Assembly: GCA_001604185.1 (NCBI GenBank)
Contig: LVAV01000111.1
Coordinates: forward strand, 24,648 to 88,647
DNA: 64,000 nucleotides
From: Clostridiales bacterium Firm_16
GTDB lineage: Bacteria > Bacillota > Clostridia > Saccharofermentanales > Saccharofermentanaceae
Reading direction: 5' to 3'
Below the pieces are notes generated by a model. The model was not told where the DNA came from. It worked only from the letters and a program-made list of their open reading frames with translations, and searched no databases. Position numbers and translations under genes: made by a program. How positions within the stretch are numbered: position 1 is the first letter of the stretch; every line of letters begins with the position of its first letter. This document shows, piece after piece, positions 1-8,867 of the stretch.

Positions 1-17
1 ATAGCAGGAATTGCATG

Positions 18-54
18 AAAAAGATTCCCGTCAGAGATAACTCCAACGGGAATC
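18..54 (-). terminator. Intrinsic terminator of the BlaI/BlaR1 operon
   Basis: On the minus strand a 9-bp perfect stem (GATTCCCGT pairing with ACGGGAATC, 23-31 with 46-54) with an inner GAG/CTC pairing is followed by a run of five T. It lies about 40 bases past the stop of the 95-2884 gene. It closely resembles the hairpin at 5326-5357. Confidence 0.85.
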
Positions 55-94
55 TGCTATCGAGGATTATGTTGAATAAATCAGTTCGCAGGGA

Positions 95-2884
95 TTAGTC
101 AAACCATTTCCACACTTCCTGTTCTTCACTCTTTCCGGATACCAGTTTAAGCTTCGATGACTGTAGTTTCTTCAACATTGTTTCCTGTGTCTCACCTTCA
201 GAATATCTGAAAGAGAATCGTATAACTTCAGGAATATCATCGCGTTCAGAACCATCGTCATTCCACTTATACACGAAATCAACACCTACAACATTGGACT
301 TGTAATAACCATAGTTTTTGTCGTAGTCTTCAATGAAACTATGGGTGTTACCCGAAGCATCTGTGATCTGAAGATCGATAGATACCTTTTCACCGGTTTT
401 AATTCTCTTCCAGTATACCGCGCCACCATTCTCGGAAAGAACGACACGTTCGATCTGGTACTCATCCGAATCGCTCTCAACTTTCAGGCCTGTAAGATAT
501 TCGACATTTCCAGGTCCGTAGTCCTTCTCCTCGATCTTGTCCGGTGTCAGGACATAGATCTTGGCATCCTCCGCTCTTTGCAGTACAAAACCTCCATAAA
601 GCGAGCTTTCTTCAAAAGAATCGTCCGGACGATGTACAAATACACCAAGAGACAGAGTATTCGAAGGAACCGCAGTATATCCGGTTGCCCGATAAAGACG
701 TGTGTTTCCATCCTCTTTGATCAGTTCACATGTTCCAAGAGAACTCACACCCTCAGACAAATCCAATCCATCGTATTTCAATTCAGAATTACCTACGATG
801 GCCAGTGAAGCTACAGATGTATCATATGTATCTAATCCGGTCTGGCGAGTCTCATATTCCACAACAAACTTTGTTCCATCGAAAGAAGCATTCTTCAGTT
901 CTACGGTAAAATCGTCGCAATCAAATTTCCGTTCAACATCATCCGGAAGTGCAACAGAATGCGGAAGCGGGGTCGGGGTCGCAACCGGCTCAGAATTCAC
1001 TTTCGCAAAAGAAGGCATTTTAATATGTGCATCCCGGAGTTTTTTCAACATAGAGGACTGTGTCTCTCCTTCCGGATAGGTGAAAAACGCACATCTCTCC
1101 AGCAGATCATATCTATCTTTGTAGAATATAAATTGATCAGCCGTGCCTTCCGATTTAAACAGATTCGCAAAGTTCACATAATCATCAGATCCGATAGCAA
1201 TCTGAAGATCTCTGTATCCGTATTCGAAATCATAGCCCTGCTGCGGTTGTTGCTTATAACCCCAGAGAACAGCACATTTACTTTCCGTCAAAATGATCTG
1301 GTCGATATAGAAATTCTCGATTTCGCTGACGTAATCACAGTCTGTGATCCATTCCATTTTTCCGGCTGCTTCCGGATCGATCTGATCTTTCGACTTAGCG
1401 GTAAGCGAATAGATCTTCGCATCGGCCGGAGTTTCCAGGGTGATCTTTTTAGAGGTCATGTCACGCTCATCACAGAAATCCAATTCGATAGAGTCACATG
1501 GAGCAAATTCATACAACTGTTTCTCTGTCGCTCTATATGTGCGCGTGATTCCTCCATCAACGGTTTCAGTATCCAGCAGTTGAGATTCCAAACCAACGTG
1601 CATTTCTGCTTCTATGCCATTGATCTTTCCGACACCTTCTCCGTGTATTGACAGATTACGCTCAATCATCGTGAAGTCCGATACGTTCGCACAGGTGATC
1701 ATGTACTCGACAGTGACGGTCGATCCATCGGAAGTCGCATTCTTGATCTCAACGGAATAGCCGTTAAAATCAAGTTTGGATTCGTTGGGGAGAGCCACAT
1801 TACGCTTTATGTTTCCACTTTCTTTTTTCTGCGGACTGGTGAGGAAACATCCGGATATCACTGCGCATGCAGCAATCAAGAGAGCAACAACAACATACTT
1901 CGGCTTCTTATATCCCAGTACATTCTTCACGCGCTGTTTCACACCGACTTCACCGAAAGCCAGCGGGCAGGCGGCGATAGTCGTTCTTCGGATGCTACAA
2001 TCCAGCAGCGCCTGGGAGTAGTCGGAAGCGCGATGCTTCTCCATGTCATGGATCACTTTCTCATCACAGGCCATCTCAATATCCCGGCACAGAAGAATGT
2101 AAGCCACCCAGCTGAGAGGATTAAACCAGTATACTGCCAGGATCAGGTATCCAAAAGGTTTCCACCAGTGATCGTGACGAGCCAGATGTGCTCTCTCATG
2201 CGCCAGCACATATTCCAGGGTCTTCTGGCAGATCGAAGAAGGCACATAGATCTTCGGACGGAAAATACCGAAAATGAATGGAGATTGTACTTCATCACAA
2301 GCCAGGACACCTTCCTCCAATTCGATGGAAGCAGAGATTCTTCTTTTCAGTCTCCAGGCACTGATCGTCGCATAGCCAAGGATCAGCACTGCGCCGGAGA
2401 TCCACACGATCATCGAAACCTTCACGATACTCTGCATCGTGATACCGCTTTGCTGATTTGCATCCGGAGCAGTTGTCATACCCGAGGAAGTTTCCGACAG
2501 GTGACGTGCAGTATCGCTGAGATCAACAGTCGTGATACCGGCTGTCTGCGCTGCCGATGCATCTGAAGATGTCGACCTGGCCGGCGCAGCAACCACTCTT
2601 TCGATTACCGGATTGACCACTTGATTGATATATGAGATTCCACTGTCTACCTGAGGCTTATCCATCGAGACGATCTCCGAAGGGATCGGTTCGCTGCTGG
2701 GGAGCAGACTGGTCACGCTCTCGAAGGAGAAAGGTATGATCAGTCGGATGGCTACGATCGCCCACAGTGCACATGGAAACCACTTAGGTGCTTTTTTCAG
2801 TATTCCTCGGAGGATGATCACTGTCAGGATCAACCAACTTGCAGACAAGCTCAAATTAATGATTTTGATAAAGACTTCATTCAC
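95..2884 (-). CDS. M56 family (BlaR1/MecR1-like) sensor metalloprotease, two-repeat form
   Basis: This is a membrane-embedded zinc protease of the BlaR1/MecR1 type. Such proteins sense an outside signal and inactivate a BlaI repressor. Residues 1-55 and 150-180 hold membrane helices. HERAH at 229-233 is the zinc site, and CRDIEMACDE near 266-275 supplies the third ligand. A last helix lies at about 330-346. The outer part (about 350-929) has no penicillin-binding transpeptidase domain. It consists of two related copies of a roughly 270-residue domain, each opening with a (G/D)(Y/F)(S/T)VE(I/L)KNA pattern. The same domain occurs once in the next gene upstream. The start is GTG at 2884, set by GGAGGG seven bases before it. 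It is the third gene of the BlaI operon, 34 bases after its paralogue. Protease identity is firm; the ligand is unknown. Confidence 0.85.
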   Translation of the reverse strand: MNEVFIKIINLSLSASWLILTVIILRGILKKAPKWFPCALWAIVAIRLIIPFSFESVTSLLPSSEPIPSEIVSMDKPQVDSGISYINQVVNPVIERVVAAPARSTSSDASAAQTAGITTVDLSDTARHLSETSSGMTTAPDANQQSGITMQSIVKVSMIVWISGAVLILGYATISAWRLKRRISASIELEEGVLACDEVQSPFIFGIFRPKIYVPSSICQKTLEYVLAHERAHLARHDHWWKPFGYLILAVYWFNPLSWVAYILLCRDIEMACDEKVIHDMEKHRASDYSQALLDCSIRRTTIAACPLAFGEVGVKQRVKNVLGYKKPKYVVVALLIAACAVISGCFLTSPQKKESGNIKRNVALPNESKLDFNGYSVEIKNATSDGSTVTVEYMITCANVSDFTMIERNLSIHGEGVGKINGIEAEMHVGLESQLLDTETVDGGITRTYRATEKQLYEFAPCDSIELDFCDERDMTSKKITLETPADAKIYSLTAKSKDQIDPEAAGKMEWITDCDYVSEIENFYIDQIILTESKCAVLWGYKQQPQQGYDFEYGYRDLQIAIGSDDYVNFANLFKSEGTADQFIFYKDRYDLLERCAFFTYPEGETQSSMLKKLRDAHIKMPSFAKVNSEPVATPTPLPHSVALPDDVERKFDCDDFTVELKNASFDGTKFVVEYETRQTGLDTYDTSVASLAIVGNSELKYDGLDLSEGVSSLGTCELIKEDGNTRLYRATGYTAVPSNTLSLGVFVHRPDDSFEESSLYGGFVLQRAEDAKIYVLTPDKIEEKDYGPGNVEYLTGLKVESDSDEYQIERVVLSENGGAVYWKRIKTGEKVSIDLQITDASGNTHSFIEDYDKNYGYYKSNVVGVDFVYKWNDDGSERDDIPEVIRFSFRYSEGETQETMLKKLQSSKLKLVSGKSEEQEVWKWFD

Positions 2885-2918
2885 GATCTGTCCCTCCTTC
2901 CGTGTTTACTGCTGCGGT

Positions 2919-4781
2919 CTACAGCTTGAACTTTGCATTCTGAAGTTTCTCTAACATAGACTCCTGGGTTTCACCATCCGGTATATCGAAAACAATAAGC
3001 ATCATATAAGGACCAGGCTGGTCTTCTTTCCCAAGAAAAGTTGCATATGAAAGCCGCGTATTTTCATACTTACCGGAAATTTGCTGGAAATCACTATCTG
3101 TATATGCAACCTGAAGTTCCCCTATCTCACCAAGATACGCATCATCGAAAGTACTGTTCAAGCAGAAAACACAACAACTGTCCGACAAGATGATACGATC
3201 AATGTTAATGCGATCATCCATGCCCTTCATATTCGGGTTGGTAACGTATAAACCATGTTTTCCCCAATCCGACGTATCTATCATATCCGGTGTGATCACA
3301 CTGACCTTGGCATCATCGTTTAATGTGAGAGTATAAGTATGTTTGCTATTGTCCACAAGATCACTAAAATTCAACTCAACCGACTGAATCGGTTCCTGGG
3401 TATGACCCGTCATCCGATACAGACAGGTACTGTCTTTTTTCTCAAGAAGTTCGCTGGAGCAAAGAAATAGCGAAACCAGATCATTGCCAGCGAGTTTTCC
3501 TCTTCCTTCACCGGAGATGGAAAATCGTGTTGCAAATGTATAAAGATCGATCTTCTCGTCTCGTGTCACTTCGTAGTCAACACTTACCTCTGACCCATCA
3601 AAAGATGCGTTCTTCAATTCTACGCTGTAACCATCAAAGTCATACTTTGCCAGACTTGCCGCAGAAGCCGTTCCATCCGTGTGCGCCGCCGCTTGCTGTC
3701 CGGCATTTACATTTTCCTTCTTCGGACTGGTGAGGAAACATCCGGAAACAACACCACAGGCAGCGATCAGGAGCGCAACGAGCACATACTTCGGTTTCTT
3801 ATAACCAAGCACATTCTTCACGCGTTGTTTCACACCGATCTCTCCGAAAGCCAGCGGGCATGCCGCTACAGAGAGCTTTCTGACACTGCAGTCCAGCAAT
3901 GCCTGAGAATACTCTGCGGCACGATTCTTCTCCATGTCACGTACCACTTTCTCATCGCAGGCCATCTCAATATCCCGGCAAAGAAGAATGTAGGCTACCC
4001 AGCTGAGAGGATTGAACCAGTATACAGCCAGCAAAGCAAATCCCAACGGCTTCCACAAATGATCCTTACGCGCCAGATGGGCTCTCTCATGTGCAAGAAC
4101 ATAGGATAATGTCTTTGCATTCATGGAAGACGGAACATAGATCATCGGCCGGAAGATTCCGAAAATGAAAGGAGATTTCACTTCGTCACAGGCGAGGACA
4201 CCCTCTTCGATCAGGATGGAAGCCGCGATCCTTCTTTTCAATCTCCAGGCACCGACCAGGGAGTATCCGAGAATAACGACCATTCCGGAAACCCACACGA
4301 TCATTGCGATCTTCACGATACTCTGCATCGTGATACCACTTTTAGCAGTATCCTCAGCTGCCTGTCCGGCAACCGCCGCATCATTCGCCGGTCTCTCGGC
4401 AGAAGCTGCATCTACTGCGTCGATTCCGTTGTCGTGGGCAACTTTTGCTCCCGTATTCACAACGGTTCTCTTCTCTACAGGAGAAGCGATCACTTTCTCG
4501 ATTACCGGGTTGATCATGTCATTGATATAAGTAATTCCACTATTTACCTGGGGCTTTTCCATGGTAACGATCTCGGAAGGGATCGGCTCACTGCTGGGCA
4601 GCACACTGGTGACGCTCTCGAAAGAGAAAGGAACGATCAGACGGATCGCTACGATGGCCCATAGTGCACATGGAAACCACTTGGGTGCTTTCTTGAAGAT
4701 CGCGCGAAGGAGGATCACCGCCAGGATCAGCCAGCTGGCTGACAGACTTAAGTTGATTACCTTGATAAGTATTTCACTCAT
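2919..4781 (-). CDS. M56 family (BlaR1/MecR1-like) sensor metalloprotease, one-repeat form
   Basis: This is a paralogue of the 95-2884 product, near-identical through the membrane and protease part. Helices lie at about 5-55 and 150-180, HERAH is at 231-235, and CRDIEMACDE is present. A linker rich in Ala/Asp (about 105-148) lies between membrane parts, and a final helix precedes position 350. The extracellular tail carries only one copy of the domain found twice in its neighbour. That domain again has no transpeptidase SxxK-type site. The start ATG follows GGAGAG and sits three bases after the BlaI stop, so the two are probably translationally coupled. Two sensors with different tails behind one repressor suggests separate inputs to a shared regulon (inference). 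Confidence 0.85.
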   Translation of the reverse strand: MSEILIKVINLSLSASWLILAVILLRAIFKKAPKWFPCALWAIVAIRLIVPFSFESVTSVLPSSEPIPSEIVTMEKPQVNSGITYINDMINPVIEKVIASPVEKRTVVNTGAKVAHDNGIDAVDAASAERPANDAAVAGQAAEDTAKSGITMQSIVKIAMIVWVSGMVVILGYSLVGAWRLKRRIAASILIEEGVLACDEVKSPFIFGIFRPMIYVPSSMNAKTLSYVLAHERAHLARKDHLWKPLGFALLAVYWFNPLSWVAYILLCRDIEMACDEKVVRDMEKNRAAEYSQALLDCSVRKLSVAACPLAFGEIGVKQRVKNVLGYKKPKYVLVALLIAACGVVSGCFLTSPKKENVNAGQQAAAHTDGTASAASLAKYDFDGYSVELKNASFDGSEVSVDYEVTRDEKIDLYTFATRFSISGEGRGKLAGNDLVSLFLCSSELLEKKDSTCLYRMTGHTQEPIQSVELNFSDLVDNSKHTYTLTLNDDAKVSVITPDMIDTSDWGKHGLYVTNPNMKGMDDRINIDRIILSDSCCVFCLNSTFDDAYLGEIGELQVAYTDSDFQQISGKYENTRLSYATFLGKEDQPGPYMMLIVFDIPDGETQESMLEKLQNAKFKL

Positions 4782-4784
4782 GGC

Positions 4785-5150
4785 TCAACTCTCCTTTCTG
4801 AATGCATCGATCATCTTCTGGATCTGGTCTGCCTCCTCCGGAGTCAGTTCTTTGCGAGAGATAAAGGATGCTACGAACGCCGGGAGAGATCCCTGGTAAG
4901 AATCCTCTACGATCTGTTCGCTTCTTGTTGCATAGTATTCATCACGTGGGATCAGAGACTTCACCACTCCGTTTTCATTCTGGAGAAGGCCCTTCTCACA
5001 AAGCTTGCGAAGCACGGTATAGGTTGTCGGCTTCTTCCAGTTCAATTCCTTCTCACAGATTTTCACCAGATCACCGGAAGCCACCGGCTCGTGTTCCCAA
5101 ACTATATCTGCAAACCGCAGTTGAACTGCGCCTAATTCCATATCGATCAT
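4785..5150 (-). CDS. blaI: BlaI/MecI/CopY family transcriptional repressor
   Basis: A 121-residue winged-helix repressor typical of the BlaI/MecI family in length and sequence. It has an N-terminal helix-turn-helix with the pattern WKKPTTYTVLRKLCEKGLL (about 32-51) and a C-terminal dimer region. Family members bind dyads as dimers and are cut by the partner BlaR1 protease after induction. The ATG at 5150 follows GGAGAC by nine bases. It is the first gene of a blaI - M56 - M56 operon. Two matching dyads lie in its own promoter, which fits autoregulation. No beta-lactamase or penicillin-binding protein gene is in the window, so the regulated output is probably not beta-lactam resistance. Confidence 0.9.
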   Translation of the reverse strand: MIDMELGAVQLRFADIVWEHEPVASGDLVKICEKELNWKKPTTYTVLRKLCEKGLLQNENGVVKSLIPRDEYYATRSEQIVEDSYQGSLPAFVASFISRKELTPEEADQIQKMIDAFRKES

Positions 5151-5243
5151 GTTTATATGTCTCCTATTCCCTGCCGGATTCTCGAGCTGTCCGACAGTTT
5201 CTTTATCCGATCACCTGGATGGATCAGGTTCCACTCGGACACG

Positions 5244-5300
5244 GGTTTATCCAGATAAACCATCTATGGTTAGTTTATTCGGATAAACCAACGATGTCAA
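5244..5300 (-). promoter_or_regulatory. BlaI operon promoter with two dyad operators
   Basis: Reading the minus strand, TTGACA (5295-5300), a 17-base spacer and TAAACT (5272-5277) form a near-consensus promoter. A 16-bp dyad, GTTTATTCGGATAAAC at 5273-5288, covers the spacer and -10. A second, GTTTATCCAGATAAAC at 5245-5260 (extended by one pair to 5244-5261), lies just downstream near the likely start of transcription. The two share arms GTTTAT/ATAAAC and are 28 bp apart centre to centre. This arrangement is what an autoregulated BlaI promoter is expected to look like. Confidence 0.85.
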
Positions 5301-5318
5301 GTCTTTTTTGCAAAAAGG

Positions 5319-5356
5319 AAAAAAAGATTCCCGACAGAGTCATACTCCATCGGGAA
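5319..5356 (-). terminator. Intrinsic terminator after the esterase-like gene
   Basis: A stem TTCCCGA/TCGGGAA (5328-5334 with 5350-5356) with an inner GAGT/ACTC pairing is followed on the minus strand by a T-rich tract (5319-5325). It sits 28 bases past the stop of the 5384-7411 gene. Confidence 0.85.
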
Positions 5357-5383
5357 CCTTCTGTTCTGATATGAGGGGTTATC

Positions 5384-7411
5384 TTATTTGATCACGATAC
5401 TTACCGGCTCGCCCGCATAATTCGTAGCGGTCTCCTTCAGCCTTACATAGTAGGTACCCTTCTTCAATCCCGTGATGGTAGAGGATACACAGGATTTGGC
5501 ATCACTGAAATCCGCAGAGGTTGCGTATTCCATCTTCGTGCTTACATTCTTGATCTTACCGTCAGAGGCGCCGGACTTGGAACAGTTCACTGCGACCAGT
5601 CCCGTGGGGGCTTCAGGACCATAGTTCTTCTCGATGACGGCCGTGGTCCAGCTGATACTGCCCAGGTAATTGCCGCTCTTATCGGTGATCACGCATGTCA
5701 GTTTCTTACCGATATCGGAAGCCTGGATCCTGTATGTTGCGCTGTTAGCGGCCGCGATCACAGAGCCGGCGCGCTTCCACTGATACTTGAAACTCGTGGC
5801 ATTACTGCCCGTAACTTTTGCCGTCAGCGAATAGCCGTATCTTCTCTCACCGGAGATCGTGACCTTACCGGTGAGCTGTTCTGACGGTAATGCTTCTTCC
5901 GAAACTTTCACGACCTTCGCGGAACTTGCTTCGTGGGTCTTGGTCTCTTTGAATCTCACATAGTACGTTCCCTTGGAAAGACCGGTGATCTTCTTCCCGG
6001 TGCACGCGATGGCATTGCTGAAGTCAGCCTTGGTGGCATATTCCATCGCGGTGGTTACATTCGTGATCTGACCATCCGCGTTACCCTTGGTACAGGGAAC
6101 TACCGAAAGGCCCGTCGGCGCCTTCACGCCGGTAGCTTTCTTGATCACGGAAGAGACTGCCTTGATGCTGCCGGAATAAATACCGGTACTGTTGGTGACC
6201 ACACAAGTGATAGTATGACCTACATCGGCCGCCTTCAATTCGTAGTACATGGTCCGCTCGTTAGAGATCAGCGTGTTATCTCGGTACCACTTGTACGCAT
6301 ATGGATTGCAGTTCGACTTGTACTTAGAGGAGACCGTTCCCTCCGCATTGGAACCACTGACCTTCACACGCAATGTCTTTCCGAAGACCATATTCGATTC
6401 CGTCCCCAGCGAAACGGTTCCGGTAATGGGGCTCTTCTTCACCTTATCTCCGGGACGCGTCACATTCCGAGTCAGAACTTTTCCAAAGGCTTTCTTCATC
6501 ACCGAATCAGAAGGTTCCGCCTTGTTCTGCACGTTATAAAGGAAGTAGAAAAGTTCCACCTTAAATAAGTTCCATCCATGTTCTCCTTCGTCCCAGAGAA
6601 CACGGGTAAATCCCTTGGACTGACCGAAACCTGTATACGCAACATTGACGATATCTCTGTACTGGCAATAATCTTCGACCATACTGGCGGACATATACAG
6701 GTAGCGGTCTGCATCGGTAGAAAAAGCCAGGCTCTTGGTATCTTTATCGTTCAGCAGCCAGTTCTGGGATTTCCACAGTTCACTGCTGGGGTAATAGGCA
6801 TAAGGAGACGGGCTCAAGGCGCCGACGTATGCAAACTTCTCCCGTAATTTGCTTCCACCGTAAAGTGCCGCCGCACCACCGAGAGCCCATCCGGAAAGAA
6901 CAAATTTCTTGGAACAGTCGATCTTTCTGCTGCCGACATTGAAGGTCCCGTTTTCCATTCGGGAAACTACCGATGCAAGTCCGCCGTCTGCAACGAAATC
7001 CTTATGGTCTCCCGTTGCTTCGGTCTGAAGAATGAGCGGGCAAACAATGATCATCGGCTTGATCAATCCCTTGCTTACCCAGTCATTTAGGGCTGTCATG
7101 ACCTGATCCTCTGATACGGACCAGGTTTTACTTGCATGAATAAAGACCCCGCCCTGGTATGTCCCTGCCTTTTTCGGAACACAGACGATGCCGTAATCCG
7201 TCGTACCTTTCGTACCATAGACATAGCTCGTGTAGGTGTCGTTCGAACGGGACTTCGTCATAGCTGTTCCGATGGTTCCGTCCGAAATCTCCTCGACACC
7301 GGCCGACGATTCCGCAAACACCCTGGCTGCCGGAAGCAGCTGGGGCACCGCGGCCAGGATCATCACGATGGACAATAAGAAGGCGATTCCTTGCTTTCGT
7401 ATTCTTTCCAT
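5384..7411 (-). CDS. Secreted esterase-like alpha/beta hydrolase with Ala at the nucleophile position, plus two repeat domains
   Basis: A 675-residue exported protein. It has a signal peptide at 1-33 and then an esterase-type alpha/beta hydrolase domain at about 60-290. The nucleophile elbow reads GWALGG (174-179) where active PF00756-like esterases have G-x-S-x-G-G, so Ala176 replaces the serine. The likely histidine is kept in GEHGW (His278). The rest (about 330-675) holds two copies of a tandem unit: an Ig-like half with Y(K/A)YKW/W and 'ADIGKKLTCV' type motifs, and a half ending 'GLxKGTYYVRxKET'. The protein is probably displayed or secreted and binds a polymer or cell surface. AGGAGG lies seven to nine bases before the ATG. 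Whether it has activity is uncertain. Confidence 0.7.
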   Translation of the reverse strand: MERIRKQGIAFLLSIVMILAAVPQLLPAARVFAESSAGVEEISDGTIGTAMTKSRSNDTYTSYVYGTKGTTDYGIVCVPKKAGTYQGGVFIHASKTWSVSEDQVMTALNDWVSKGLIKPMIIVCPLILQTEATGDHKDFVADGGLASVVSRMENGTFNVGSRKIDCSKKFVLSGWALGGAAALYGGSKLREKFAYVGALSPSPYAYYPSSELWKSQNWLLNDKDTKSLAFSTDADRYLYMSASMVEDYCQYRDIVNVAYTGFGQSKGFTRVLWDEGEHGWNLFKVELFYFLYNVQNKAEPSDSVMKKAFGKVLTRNVTRPGDKVKKSPITGTVSLGTESNMVFGKTLRVKVSGSNAEGTVSSKYKSNCNPYAYKWYRDNTLISNERTMYYELKAADVGHTITCVVTNSTGIYSGSIKAVSSVIKKATGVKAPTGLSVVPCTKGNADGQITNVTTAMEYATKADFSNAIACTGKKITGLSKGTYYVRFKETKTHEASSAKVVKVSEEALPSEQLTGKVTISGERRYGYSLTAKVTGSNATSFKYQWKRAGSVIAAANSATYRIQASDIGKKLTCVITDKSGNYLGSISWTTAVIEKNYGPEAPTGLVAVNCSKSGASDGKIKNVSTKMEYATSADFSDAKSCVSSTITGLKKGTYYVRLKETATNYAGEPVSIVIK

Positions 7412-7825
7412 AATATTATCCTCCTCCTACTTCTAGCCAAGATTGCATACCACCGCTCTCATCCAATACGGCACGTGATGATCATTCCTCAAATACGATC
7501 ATTCCGTGTATGCAATATTTCTTTGTATGGGGAAATAGAAGTCACAGTCCTCAACACGTCCGCCCTAAAGACATATCGAGTGTCCAATATGACTCAAAAG
7601 AAACCCCCACAATACATGCTAATAAGTAAGCATACTTTATCTTAACATATTTTTCACAATGTGTACACATTTTTCATAAGATTATGGCAGAAATTTGGCA
7701 AGCGAGCAGGGCAGCGCCATCTTTGCTTCACACTTTCTGTTAGGAAGATACATCCGGATGAATTGAAGTATAATAGTCTATATTTGTTGCAAAAGAACTA
7801 TACCAAGGATCGCGGGGGAACATGA
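7412..7825. other. 413-base intergenic region with a perfect palindrome and a candidate promoter
   Basis: No ORF here looks real. AATGTGTACACATT at 7658-7671 is a perfect 14-bp palindrome in an AT-rich stretch between two divergent genes and could be an operator. The repeat GATCATTCC occurs twice between about 7479 and 7505. On the plus strand, GATACA (7747-7752), 16 bases and TATAAT (7769-7774) form a possible promoter for the DUF998/tautomerase pair. Confidence 0.4.
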
Positions 7826-8464
7826 ATGGAGATGCTGCATAAATACGGTTGGCACGCACTGCTGTGCGCGATGGTCGGAGATCTTCTGATCTCTTTTCTG
7901 CTTTCTCTGTTCTACAAAGACTACAGCAACATGACCATGTCCATCAGCGCGCTGGGAAATCCCAGCAGTCCTGTCCGTCTCCCCTTCAACATCTGGATGG
8001 TCCTGGAAGGTCTGCTCTTTCTGATCTCGATCCCTGCGCTTTATAAGTTCTATCACCCGATCGGGAATGTAACAACGTTACTTACGATCATCTTCATTGC
8101 TGTCTTTGCCGTTGGTGCCTGTATCTTCACAGGATTTTTCAGTGTGAATGAATCCAAAGATGTGGTCACCACTGCTTCGAAGATCCATGGTGCAGGTTCG
8201 GTCATCGGGTTCATGCTGTTTCTGTTCGTCCCGGTACTGACCGCGATCTTATCTTTCAAGAATTATGAAAGCGCTATCGGCATAATCAGTATCGTCTGTT
8301 TTATCGCCGCCCTCGTTTTCTTTACTTTGTTTATCATGTCGGACAAACCGGAATTCGCGAATTCCTTTATTCATAAAGAAGGACTCTGGCAGAGGCTGAA
8401 TCTGATCAGTATGTATTTGCCTCTTGCCATCATTGCCGTAAGGAGGATCACGTGCCGCTCGTAA
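7826..8464 (+). CDS. DUF998 family membrane protein
   Basis: A 212-residue polytopic membrane protein with six hydrophobic segments (about 8-28, 48-70, 80-103, 115-135, 145-165 and 190-207). The conserved early stretch 'YSNMTMSISALGNPSSP' and overall size match the DUF998 family of integral membrane proteins, whose function is not established. The start is the ATG at 7826, eight bases after a GGGGG tract. The ATG at 7822 is in a frame that stops at once. The gene overlaps the following tautomerase gene by 13 bases, whose ribosome binding site lies inside this ORF, so the two are co-transcribed. Confidence 0.7.
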   Translation: MEMLHKYGWHALLCAMVGDLLISFLLSLFYKDYSNMTMSISALGNPSSPVRLPFNIWMVLEGLLFLISIPALYKFYHPIGNVTTLLTIIFIAVFAVGACIFTGFFSVNESKDVVTTASKIHGAGSVIGFMLFLFVPVLTAILSFKNYESAIGIISIVCFIAALVFFTLFIMSDKPEFANSFIHKEGLWQRLNLISMYLPLAIIAVRRITCRS

Positions 8465-8811
8465 GAATCGAAATGCGTAAAGGTCATACGCCCGAATATA
8501 AGAAGACATTACTCAACATAGTGCATCAGAGTCTGATGGACACTCTCGGCACAGAAGACTGGGACCGCTTCCAGCGTATCGTAGAGATCGATCCTTCGGA
8601 CTTTGAGACGGCTCCCTTCAAGACCGAGAACTTCATGATCATTGAGATCACCCTTTTCCCCGGTCGGACAAAGGAACAGAAGAAGAATCTCATCGAGACG
8701 CTTTCGTCATCCGTTTCAGAGAGTCTTCAGATCGATATAAAAGACATCTTCATCGTCATCCACGAACCTGCAAACGAGAACTGGGGATTAGGCGGCGCGC
8801 AGCGGCAATAG
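8452..8811 (+). CDS. Tautomerase superfamily protein (long form)
   Basis: A 119-residue protein beginning Met-Pro-Leu-Val. Once Met is removed, the N-terminal proline is the general base/acid of the 4-oxalocrotonate tautomerase superfamily. The second half, with 'IEITLFPGRTKEQKKNLIE' and 'DIFIVIHEPANENWGLGG', matches the family's second beta-alpha unit and conserved Trp/Gly region (Tautomerase_2-like). The start is GTG at 8452, fixed by AGGAGG at 8440-8445 within the end of the DUF998 gene and by the need for Pro next. The substrate is unknown. A second, shorter tautomerase is encoded at 11126-11353. Confidence 0.8.
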   Translation: MPLVRIEMRKGHTPEYKKTLLNIVHQSLMDTLGTEDWDRFQRIVEIDPSDFETAPFKTENFMIIEITLFPGRTKEQKKNLIETLSSSVSESLQIDIKDIFIVIHEPANENWGLGGAQRQ

Positions 8812-8867
8812 CATCTTGTGATCACATCGTATATCGAATCCATCGATGTGATTTCACGAAGCTTATT

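Noticed and set aside
95..5150. A beta-lactam resistance operon
   Set aside because: The sensor tails lack a penicillin-binding domain and no beta-lactamase or PBP gene is present.
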